From Verticillium longisporum (lineage: Eukaryota; Ascomycota; Sordariomycetes; Glomerellales; Plectosphaerellaceae): a stretch of DNA of 64,000 bases. Shown piece by piece: positions 53,992-64,000 of this stretch. The position numbers and the translations under genes were made by a program. Numbering within the stretch: position 1 is the stretch's first letter; each line of letters opens with the position of its first letter. Below the pieces are notes generated by a model, which was not told where the DNA came from, did not search any database, and saw only the letters and a list, made by a program, of their open reading frames with translations. The stretch spans positions 5,208,001-5,272,000 of the forward strand of contig JAETXT010000006.1 of the NCBI GenBank assembly GCA_019188255.1, written 5' to 3'.

Positions 53992-56900
53992 CTATCCGTC
54001 CACCTGTCCATCCGCGATAGCGAGACGCTGCTTCATGCTCTTGGCCTTCTTGCCCGTGGCGCCGCCGCGTCGCTTTTTCGTCCCCTTCGCGTCGGCTTCC
54101 GCCGCGACCGGCGTCGCCGTACCCGAGGCCTGTTTGTCATCAAAGTTGCCTTCGCCTGGGGAAAAATAAATTTAGAACCATCGTCGTGCCAGTACCGCAG
54201 AATGGAAAACTCACCCTCGTGATACATCTCGTCGAGACTGACACCGTCGCCGACCGGCCGCTTCCTCTTGGCGGCGGCCTTCTTCTTCGTCGCGCCCGGC
54301 GGCTTGTCAAACTCGCCGGCTTCGAGCATCTCCTTCTCGCGCCGCTCAATCATCTCCGCCTGGTCGTCATCGGCCAGCCACATGGCGATGTCGCGGTTGC
54401 GGTTCTCCGGCGCACGACGGCCCGAGAAATCGACACTGGCACCACCACCCTGGATGACGACGCGCTGCACCTCCTCCTTCTGCAGCGCGCGCTTGCGGAT
54501 CCGCTCCTCAATCGTGCCACGCGTGATGAGACGATAGACGGTGACCTGCTTGGTCTGACCCAGTCTGTGCGCTCGGTCCATGGCCTGCGAGTCAATGGTG
54601 GGGTTCCAATCCGAGTCGTAGAAGATGACCGTGTCTGCGGTCGTCAGGTTGATGCCGAGACCACCAGCACGAGTGGACAGCAGGAAGATGAAGATTTCTG
54701 GCCGCGTCTGAAAGTCAGCCACCGTGTCTCGTCTGTCCTCGAGCTTGGTGGAACCGTCCAGTCGACAGTACTTGTAGTTCCGGTACGTGAGGTACTCCTC
54801 CATGAGATCAATCATGCGCGTCATCTGGAAGTACAGCAGCACACGGTGACCCTCGTTCTTGAGCTTGAAGAGCAGACCGTCCAGCATGGCCAACTTGCCG
54901 CTGTCTGTGACGAAGCGGCGCATCGACGGCACTCCAATGTTCGTGAACTTCTTCTTCTCGTTGTCGGGTGCGGGGAGCATGGCCGGGGGAGGATAATGAG
55001 CGAGCGGCACCTGCTGCGTGACCAGCGCCTTCTCCTCGATAGGCGTCGGGCCGGCCAGCATCTTACGGATCGACGGGTTGAACAGGACACCTTCACGCTC
55101 AATGTTGGTGCCGCTGCTGATACAGCCAACCTCGATGGGGGGCGCAGACGCGCTCGGGCGCGCAGCCTGCTCCAAGCGGCCGAGCCCAGACTCGTTGTAG
55201 TCGCTGCGTGCCACATTCATAAGGTTCGCCAGTATGCCCCCTTGTGTGACTTCGGCCAGCGGCTTGCGGTCGTTTCGTGCCTTGATCTGGAAGAGGGCAT
55301 GGGCCGGCGTGAAGTTTTCATCTGCCGCATCATCATATGCGATCTGCATGTGACCGAGGCGGTCGCTGTGCTGCGCAAGCTCGACGGCGCGGGTGAACGA
55401 GTCTTGGTGAGTGGCCCGATAGACATCGCCGGCACTGACATCCGCGAACCGCAACCACGAAAAGGCTTCGGCATCCTTGGCGCTGTCGCGGACGTTTTCC
55501 GGCGTCCAAATATTGAAGAGATGCTGCAGGCTCTTGTTCCGCCAGCCGGCCTTTTGGTTGTCTCTGCCAGCCTTGTTGAGGCGACCGCCCTCTTGCCAGA
55601 CCAGCCGCGGGAGGTCATATTCAATCATGTTGCGTGTCGAGTACCCAACGTCGACATTGGTGCCCTCGCGGATGAAGGAAGCCGTCTCCGCAAAGTAGCC
55701 AAACGCAAACGGCGACGTCGTGTCGGCACGCTCAAACAGGTCGGGGTGGTTGCAAACTTTGCGGAATTGCATGACGAGGTTCATCAGTGTGCCCGAGTCA
55801 TTGTCGTCGCCTGTTGTTGCCTTCTCGATGAGGTCCATGATGCTGATCTGGTTCCGGAGGTTGGCGTAGATGGCTCGCTGTCGGTAGGTGAGATCGCAGA
55901 AGATATCTTTCTCAATCTTGTCACCCAGTTCCTTCTGCACGTGCTTCTTGACGCGACGCAACATGAACGGCTTCAGAATCATGTGCAGACGCTTGAGCTG
56001 GTCCTCATTGAGCTTCGTGTTACTCTGGGCGTGCGATTCAATGTCCTTGGAGAACCATTCGCTGAACTCATCGTGCGAGTCGAACAGCGACGGCATGATG
56101 AAATGGAGCAGTGCCCACAGTTCCTGCATGTTGTTCTGAATGGGTGTGCCGGTGAGCAAAAGTCGATTGCGGCAGTGGAAGCCGAGAAGGCTCTTCCAAC
56201 GAGAACTCTGCGAGCTCTTGATGGCCTGCGCCTCGTCGAGAATCATGTACTGCCACTTCATCTTCTGGAAATAGGCGACATCAGAAACAACGAGCTGGTA
56301 CGAGGTGACGCAGACGTGGAAGGCGGCTTCCTTCTTGTACGTGACGTGCTTGCGGTCCCAGAACTTGCGGAGCACCTTTCGGTCGCCGGCGGAGCCCCAG
56401 TACGGCAGAATCTTGAACTCGGGAACGAACTTGCGAATTTCCTGCTCCCAGTTGTGCAGGGTGGAGGCTGGCGCAACAACAAGGAAGGGGCCCCAGATAT
56501 CGTACTTCTCGGCGAGGTAGGCCATGACCGAGATGGACTGCACAGTCTTGCCGAGACCCATCTCGTCGGCGAGAATGCCGTTGATACCTTGCTCGTAGAG
56601 GTTGGCCAACCAGTTGAGGCCCTTGAGCTGGTATTCTTTGAGCTGCGCATTGATGAGTTTGGGCTGGCCGATCTCGACGTCGCCGAGGCCCGTGGGGTTC
56701 TGGAAGTTCATCTCGCCCTCCTCGTCCATGTCCATGTCGCCGTCCTTGTCCTGGTTGTTGAACGCCCTCGCCTTGGCCTGCGCCTCAGCAATGGCGTTCT
56801 GCGCATTCGCCATGGCGGCCTGCCGCAACGCCGTCTCGTCCTCGGCGTCGAAATCGAGGTTCTCAAAGTTGGTGACCTTGCCACCGACGTTGCTCGACTC

Positions 56901-59900
56901 GTCAATGTCCATGGCCTCGTTTTGTTGCGTCACCTCCTTGTTCTCGCTGGCGAGTTCAGGATTGTCGGTGCTCCTCTCGACCTCGGCCGTCTTGATCTTC
57001 TTGCCGATAAAGTGGGAGTAGAGCTCCGTCTGCGAGATCAAGAAGTTGAGCTTCCTCTTCTGCCGGGCTGCCTCACGGTCGGCTTCCTCCTTGCGAGCAT
57101 TCTCGAGCTCCTGCCTCTCGGCGGCCTTGCGAAGGTCACGCTCCTCGCGCTCGTTGCGCTTCCAGAAGCCCATCATGTCACGCATGACTCGCTTGGCGCG
57201 CGCCTGCTGATCCTTGGTGCCCTTGTTCGTGCGCAGCTGCCAGCGTTTGGCCTCCTTGGAAGCAAGGATGGCCGTTTTCTTGAGGTTGGACGCCTTGACC
57301 TGGTAAGACTCGGCAGCCAGCTTAAAGGTCTTGTTGACATCCTTGCGTGCGAGATCGCGCCAGATTTGGTCGTAGATCTGGTTGTAGCCCTTGGTCTGGA
57401 ACTTGGCGTCCTTGCTCGGTGGCTCCTCGACCTTTTCTTTGGCGGGCTTGGGCTCCTTGGGCTCCTTGACCTCCTCATCAGCTTCGGTGGCATCGACGTC
57501 GGCGCCGTCCCCCTTGTCCTTGTCCTTGTCCTTGTCCTTCTTCTCCTTCTTCTCCTTGTCCTTAGACTTGGACTTGTTGAGCTTGATGCGAATCTTCGAC
57601 TCGTCCTTGGGTGGGAGCTCTTCGCCGGCGTCGAGCGCGCGCTGGGCAGCCTCGGCAGAGTCCTTCTCGGCTTGCTTCTGCTCCTTGGACTTCTTCGGCC
57701 TCGGACCTCCGCGGCCTTTGCCCAAGGTTTTGGTACCGGGCTCCATGTCGGACGCTTGGACCGTGGACATGGTGCCGCCTTCGAGGTTGAGCTCGAGGTT
57801 GCGTGCGGGCCCTTTGATGCCCTTCTGAAGAATCAGCTTCGTCTGCTGCGCCTTCTTGTTGGCGCGCTCAGCATCACGAAGGTGGCGGGCCTTCTCGTCG
57901 TCGTCCTCGGCCAGACGGGCCTTTTCCAGTGCGGCCTTCTTGGCTTCCATGGTGACGGCCATGGACTTTTCGCGCCGACGTTTGCGCTGCATGTCCTTCT
58001 TACGCTCCTTTTCGGCATACAGCTCGCGTTCGCGGACCTCTTGGAGAGCCTCCTCATAGTAGAGCTCATCATAGCGTCGCTTGCTTTGCTCCGTATGCGT
58101 GTTGATGCGGCTGACAATCTTCTCACTGCCATGAGTGCGACGCCTGTCGTTGTGTTGAGCCTCCAAGTTCTGCATAATACGGCGACGCTTCTGGCCGCGC
58201 TGCAGGAAGCTCCGATGCTCGTCATCGAGCTCTGTATCGTCGACGTCATCGGTCTCGGCGTCAAGCTTTGCAATCTGGGCCTGAACCTTCTTCTCCTTGT
58301 CGGCCGAGAGCACCTTCTGCTTGGGCTGGCCGTTGGCCTGCCTCTTGACAGGGACACGGGGGGTGGGCGTCTCACGAGTAGACGAGGCACGCCGACTCGT
58401 CTTAGGCGTCGACTCTGCGTCTCTGATATCGGAAGCACGCGACTTGGATTTCCTCGGCACCTTGGCCTTCTTCTCCTTGACAGTCGGTGTCGAATCTCGC
58501 GATTTGCCCTTGGCGATGTGAATCTTGGGAGTGGGCTCGTCAAATTCAGGCTCGGCCTCGACCTCGGTATCAATGCCCATCATGGTCCGGTCATTGCGTT
58601 CGGGCTCGGTCTCGGTCTCGACCTCGGCCCTGGGTTCGTGGGCGCGTTCGTCAATGACAGCAGCCGGGGGAGGCGATGGCGCTCTAGGCTTAGCGACAGG
58701 CTCGGAACTCGACAAGATGTTGGAAAAGGACATAGGGTCAGCACGGCTCGGGGTCTGTTGAGGAACAGAAAAAATAGGTTAGCTTCATGGTTCTGTCGCC
58801 AAACAAGGGAGCGTTCACATACGCTTGCCGGAGCTGCCGCCGGCGCCTTCAGCGGCGAGAGGTCGGACTTGGCCATGGGGGGCACGACGTGTGAGGCACC
58901 ATTCGAGGACGCGTGGTGTGCAGCAGGAGAAGCAGCTCGTCTCGCGTTGGGCGAGGTCATGTGCAGCGGCGGCGGGCGGATGGATGGGCTGATGGAACCG
59001 GCCAGGGGCGGTGCAGCGTGCGTGTGCGAGACGGGACTCCGTGGCGAGTAGGTTGTGGGGCCCGGCGAGGCGTGACTGCCGTTTCGATAATAGGCGTGAT
59101 GCTGCTGCTGATGGTCGGCAGGCGTGGAAGCCTGCGAGTAGGGATACGGGTCACGCGGCTGTTTGATGATTGATGTAATGTCAGCCAGGGAGGTTGCGTT
59201 TCGTTCGATGGGCAGGGACGAATATGGCGATGGGAGTCAGGAAAATGGAGGATTGGGGCGATGATTGATGAGGGTCGGGAGGACGTGGATCAAGGTAAGG
59301 AAAGGGAGGAAGGATGGGGTTTAATTTTTCTGGGGCGCGCCTCGTGTCATTGAGGTCGTGACGGGAGAAATGGGGGAGTCCAAGCCCAAGCCCAAGCCCA
59401 AGCAATCTTGTGTGTCCGCAATCCGCATTTCTTATCTGGATCAGGTTCGGGGGTGGGCAGGTGCGGTGCAAAAGACCAGTGCACGTTTTTCTTTACGTGC
59501 CTGCCAGCTGGTGTTCACCCTTTTGGCTTGTCTTGGTTCAATGGGTAGGGGCAGGAGCACAAGCAAGCAAAGTCGGGAGGCGGGAAGAGTGAATGTGAAG
59601 ACAAAGAAGAGTGCTGCTGTATGAGGTAGATAGGCAAGGGACCAAATGCAAAAAGGGGCACTGCATAGGTTGGATGAATTCATTGCTGAGGAAGAAAGGA
59701 GGAACGGCAAAACGCAGGGTCGGACAGAGAGGAACAAGGGGGGGCGAAGCCTCAAACCTTTGGTGGTGATGCCTGAACTGATGATGCAGAGTACCGCGGC
59801 GCGGCTGCATCTGATATCCTCCTCTCTCTTGTGGTATCGGTCAGCGGGTCGTAATAGCTACTCGTAGTCGGCTTGGCATCGCGTAGGGTCGAGGTTTTCT

Positions 59901-60495
59901 GCGTCTGCGACGACTGAGACTGAGACTGTGACTGTGACTGCGACTCCGAGGGCGGGGGGTAGTAAGCACCGCTGGGCGGGTGCAGAGGCGACAGAGGCGG
60001 GCCTTGCAGGTGGGCGCCCGATGAGGGTGACGACGAGGCTCCGCCGAGAGCCGGCAGCGTGGGCGCGAGAGGACCGACAGGGCCCGACGACGAGCTGAAC
60101 GGGGTCGGATGGGAGAGCACAGGCTGATGGGATCGCGACGAGGACGGCGGCGAGCGATGGTCGTGATGGTGCGATGGCTGCTGGTGATGGGGCGACGAGT
60201 AGGCGGACGACGAGTGCGCGTGCGAGTGGGCATGCGGGTGTTGGAAGTCAGACTGGGTCGGAGAGCGCAGGCTGAAGCCGGCGTGTCGCGGTGGCGGTGG
60301 TGCCTGGGGCGAGACGAGAGAGCTAATGTCGTGGAGGTGACGTCTGTCGCGATCACCGCGCTCATGTTCACGTTCACGATCACGTTCGCGTTCACGATCA
60401 CGATCACGGTCGCGTCCGCGTTCGCGGTCCTCCTCGCCGTCGCGGCGCGAAGGCGCTTGTAGCACCGTGGATCGAAAGTCGTTGGGCGGATCCAT
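53992..60495 (-). CDS. INO80: INO80 chromatin-remodelling ATPase
   Basis: Four exons: 60495-59758, 59158-58823, 58754-54215 and 54155-53992, giving 1925 aa with every junction in frame (introns 599, 68 and 59 bp). Exon 1 (MDPPNDF..., Arg/Glu/Asp repeats, [21 protein letters not shown]) matches the family N-terminus. Acidic/basic disordered regions follow, then the DBINO domain (about 820-955, [21 protein letters not shown]). The SNF2 ATPase has Walker A DEMGLGKT near 1088, DEAQ near 1200 and the long INO80 insertion. The helicase C lobe has [17 protein letters not shown] and [15 protein letters not shown]. The complex slides nucleosomes and exchanges H2A.Z in transcription and repair. The first intron is long and starts with the rare GTTTGA donor, so that junction is the least certain. 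Confidence 0.92.
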
Positions 60496-63139
60496 GGTGA
60501 TTCAAGTATATGCAGGGGCACCAGGGAGAGTCGAAGCCGTTCGCAGCCGTCGACACAGTGCGATATTAGGAGGGAAAGAGGGGGAAGGGGGGAGTCGAAT
60601 CGAAGTCGAGCAGAAGACGAGGACTATCGTGGGCCCATATGCTCCGACAGTGGCCCTGGGCCTCGCGTATAAGCTAGAAGGATAGACAATCGGAAAAGAT
60701 GGCAGAGGATGATGATGGCGAAGATGTCGCGATGGTCGGATGGTTCGGCCGTGGTGGTGGCGATGCGATTGGGATGGTAGAGTACGCGACCGAGTTGGTG
60801 GTGGTGGTGGTGGTGGTGGTGGAGACTGTGTGCCCAGAATGGGTGGTGTGGGAAAAAGAGAAGGTGACGATAACTGCTGTGGTGTTATTGTGTGGGAGAA
60901 GTCAAGCCCGGCGGGATGGCATGGGAGGGGGAAGAGGATGATGGGGCGTTTGGGAAGATGGGGTGGGAGAGGAGGGACGTGGAAGGGAAGCAAGACCAGG
61001 CGATAGCCGGGGGGGTGGATGAAGAATTGCGGGAAATGCAGAAAGGGGAGCGTGTGGTGTTGTGATGGATGAATGGTCGGGTGCAGTGGATTGGGGATGG
61101 ATGGGGATGGGGATGGCACAGGTTTCGGGGTTTGGCCAGGTTGGTCTGGATCGGGTCAGTTGGGGTCGGTTTGTCGCGAGGGCGAACAGGAGACGGCCTC
61201 GTGGCCTTGGATCGAGACTCGGGTGATCTGAAGGGGGAGAAAAAAGGTCATGACATGATATGAGGGCAGGGCAGGCTCTGTTCGCGTCTCTCTCTCTGAC
61301 TGTCGCCCTCTTCTTCTGCCTATCCCCGGGCTTCCACGCTTCCACTATTGCTGGCGTCAGTCAGTCAATCCCGCGAGATGCAGCTCCAGCAGCACCTTGC
61401 ACCTTGCACCTGGCACCTGCTCCCTGCACCAGCACAAGCACAAGCACCAGGGAGCAGCCCGTCTCCACGTCCACGGCCTGTCCTCAGCCGCTAACCCGCC
61501 CCGTCTAGCCCCATGCGGCCTAGTGCATCTCCCGGAAACCGTTCCTGTTCTGCGTCCCCCCCCTTCTGCCACCTCCCCAAAAGGTACGATCTGTCAGGAA
61601 AGCCTTCAGTGGATTGCGGCCATGCCAACACGTAGCAACCGGAATCTGGGCATCACTCTGTTTCACACATGCCTCGCTCGGATACTTGACGTTCACCTTG
61701 CAAGCCTACGTCTGCTGTCTCGGGATGGACATCATGGCAGCAGGGGAGCCCCCTAGGATGCGCGATCCCAAGGTACCTACCAGCCTGGGACCTGACTGGC
61801 GATGGTCTCAAAAGTGGGCTTCCACTCGTTCGCCTCCCAACGCCCATTTTCTTCCGCCTCTTTGTGGCCGCGCGCTGCTGGCCCGGAAAGGAACCGGCCC
61901 ACGATGCCACATCCCCTCGCCTCTGTCGCATGAGCAACGTGTTCCATGGTTGCCCGTGTCAACTACTCACTCCCGATGCACAATGCATGAATATTGTCAT
62001 TGATGAATGGACAGTCGGTACCATGCCCTCAGATCGCGCTCGGAATGTATTGCGTCGCCAAAGGCGGATGCATCTCGCGCCTCCTGGGTTGTGCGTCCCA
62101 GCCACGGTGCAAACTCGCCCAACCGTGCCGGAACGTCTCGCCCTCGATCCCTCACAGCGCCTTGGCCCCAATCCATCGAGAAACTACATTTTCGCCGCTC
62201 AACTTTGTGGTTTCATCGCCCAAATCATCATCCCCCGTCGCTTTACCGAGATTTCACCCCCATCGCCCCGGAATGACCCTGATGTGCTCCCTTGGCGTAG
62301 AGACGACCACCTCACGACGGCCCGCCCGCACATTCGTGCCCCTAGGCTCGCTCACAGCTACGCAGCCAGCTGCCAGCAGGACCTGGCTGGCTGGCACAGT
62401 GCCCCGACTCCACCATTCCCTGCTTTTCCACCACCGCCCCCCTCTTCCGTGGCCTCAGGCTGTCCTCTGCTCTGGGAAAAAATCATTCTAGACTGCACAC
62501 ACACACACGTGCGTCATCCTCCCATATGCGCGCGCGCAAAAATGCTGGGGACGGGGCTGCCAATTTTTCCTTCCGAGGCTGCACCACATCGTACAGGCAA
62601 GCCCGGCTCTTCCCAGCTTGCCAGGCAGGGCTCCGCTCCCAGCCCAGGAATACGGGGAAGGTTCGGCATCACGGTTCTCTTGTGTCACGCATGTCACATG
62701 TTGAGAGTTTCTCATACGTGCTGGCGCCGCACAGCGACAGGAGACACAGACGCCCTTTGCAAGATGCACACGAACGGCCTTGCATGCACTGGGAGCCATA
62801 GGGCAAGACGGTGTTGGCACAAGGCACATTCGGCCAAGTCAAGCAATCGAAAACATGCATGCATTCTATCTATGCCGAAACCCCCTCCAAAAGCCTTCAG
62901 GATGCCCTGACGCCTCCCCGAGCATCCTCTCGCGCGCGCGGACCGCCAGTCTCGGTGCCAGCCCGTCCGCGCGCCCTGGTGAGCCTCGACCAGATGAGCG
63001 CTCTTTTCAGGAACCTTTTTTCTCCTTCTTTCGCATTCCGGTCGTGATCGTTCTTTGCTCATCGTCTCTCTTCTTGGAGGCTTCTCTCGTCTCTTCATCG
63101 TTTGTCTGCAAAACGTCCCCTCACTCACTCTCTCTCCGC
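60496..63139. other. 2.6-kb upstream region of INO80, no gene seen
   Basis: It lies between the INO80 start and the end of the ABC-F gene. It holds a GGT/GGTGGT simple repeat near 60797-60830 and CACCAG/CACAAG repeats near 61400-61450. A 348-codon open frame at 61864-62910 has Cys/His/Pro-rich random character and is not called. Confidence 0.5.
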
Positions 63140-64000
63140 TTAGACGGCACCGGCCGAAATCATCTTCTTGCGCAGGTAGTTCTTGTACTCGCCTATCGTG
63201 CCGTCCCAAGGCTTGATGGTCTTGTTCTCGCACACCAGAATCTGCTTGGCAATCTTGTCGAGGAGACTGTGAGACGTGTTAGCAAACGTTGGACCAGAAA
63301 AGACGCAGGTGGCCAGGAAGCATACCGGAAGTCGTGCGACACGACGACGACACCGCCGCTAAAGGCGTTGATGGCGTCGGCCAGCGAGTCAATGGTGGGA
63401 ATGTCGAGACCGTTGGTGGGCTCGTCGAGCAGCAGCATGTTGGGGCTCTCAATGGCGAGCAGGGCGAAGACGATACGGCTCTTCTGGCCGTCGGACAGGG
63501 TGCCGATGAGCGAGGTCTGCGACTCGCCCGTCAGGCCGTAGCGGCCGAGCTGCTGGCGCCAGTACTGGTAGTCCTGGGACTTCTCCGAGTACTTGTCGCG
63601 CACAAAGTCGAGGGCCGACTTGGTCATGTCGAGCTGCTCGGCCGAGTGCTGCGAGTAGAGGCCGAGCTTGAGGTGGGTGTGGCGCGTGACGGAGCCGTTG
63701 GTAGGGGAGAGCTTGCCCGTCATGAGACGCAGCAGGGTCGACTTGCCGACACCGTTGGGGCCGACGAGGGCGGTTCGGGAGTCCATGTCGAAACCGAGGT
63801 CAATGTTGCGGTAGAGGTCGTCCTTGGCGTCACCAGAGTAGGAAAAGGTGACATTGTCAAAGGACAGGACGGGGGGAGGGAGCTTGTCGACGTCGGCGAA
63901 GCGGAAGGTGAAGACGCGGTCCTGATGCACGGGCTGGATGAAGCCGTCGGCCTCCATCTTGTCGAGAATCTTCTGGCGCGACTTGGCCTGCCTGACCAAG
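63140..64000 (-). CDS. ARB1: ARB1/ABCF2-type ABC-F ATPase (3' part)
   Basis: The gene runs off the right edge. Visible exons are 64000-63326 and 63266-63140, joined by a 59-bp intron (GTATGC...CACAG) within [14 protein letters not shown]. The linker [16 protein letters not shown] and [24 protein letters not shown] are typical of Arb1. The second ABC domain has Walker [10 protein letters not shown], signature LSDGQKSRI and Walker [13 protein letters not shown]. The H-switch is VVVSHDF, and the end is [18 protein letters not shown]. Arb1 is a soluble, essential ribosome-biogenesis factor that shuttles between nucleus and cytoplasm. The first ABC domain must lie beyond the window. Confidence 0.93.

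Noticed and set aside
54186..59051. A 1621-codon open frame on the plus strand
   Set aside because: It lies exactly antisense to INO80. The strong GC3 bias of that gene removes stop codons from the opposite frame; the translation is Leu/Val/Gly-rich without domains.
61864..62910. 348-codon plus-strand frame upstream of INO80
   Set aside because: Pro/His/Cys-rich random composition, no domain, poor codon pattern compared with neighbouring genes.
1..64000. CRISPR arrays, operons with ribosome-binding sites, rRNA genes
   Set aside because: The window is eukaryotic; the regular arrays found are ordinary minisatellites and no rRNA sequence was recognised.

Overview
The window is nuclear DNA of a filamentous ascomycete, most likely a Sordariomycete with a plant-associated lifestyle. 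Genes are split by short introns (about 54-112 bp, GTRNGY...YAG, often with a CTAAC/CTGAC branch site). A complete Fot1/pogo-type transposon and RIP-like AT-rich DNA are present. There are filamentous-fungal genes such as a Nep1-like protein, an AcrB-like protein and an INO80 ATPase. Exon coordinates were rebuilt by hand from splice signals and reading-frame continuity and are given in each entry.

Region 1 (1-9 kb) looks like a metabolic cluster: a Baeyer-Villiger monooxygenase (BVMO), an HSL-type alpha/beta hydrolase, an SDR and a zinc alcohol dehydrogenase. A Fot1-like element (2733-4591) sits in an AT-rich island between the first two genes. A 12-bp sequence, TTGCGGGGAAGA, occurs in the BVMO promoter and in the divergent hydrolase/SDR promoter, and 9 bp of it occur upstream of the ADH. 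Together the four enzymes could oxidise an alcohol to a ketone, the ketone to an ester or lactone, and hydrolyse that.

Region 2 (9.9-34 kb) is mostly conserved housekeeping: the CCR4 deadenylase, a SAM methyltransferase-like protein, an ETFRF1-type LYR protein with a 13-nt exon, an unrecognised 3-exon gene, AcrB and a class-3 lipase-like protein. Long gene-poor gaps separate them, with minisatellites, a MITE-like element at 21.5 kb and a degraded retrotransposon integrase at 22.1-22.7 kb.

Region 3 (36-52 kb) is accessory. It holds a secreted Nep1-like protein, then what looks like a decaying oligosaccharide-utilisation cluster: a GH31 alpha-xylosidase with a 1-bp deletion, a multiply broken C2H2+Zn2Cys6 regulator that has also lost a zinc-binding Cys, an apparently intact sugar transporter, and a scrambled, internally deleted glycoside hydrolase. 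A two-module cysteine-rich secreted protein and two small membrane proteins follow.

Region 4 (53-64 kb) returns to conserved genes: an intron-containing tRNA-Tyr, the INO80 ATPase (4 exons, about 1925 aa) and the 3' part of an ARB1/ABCF2-type ribosome-biogenesis ATPase that runs off the right edge.
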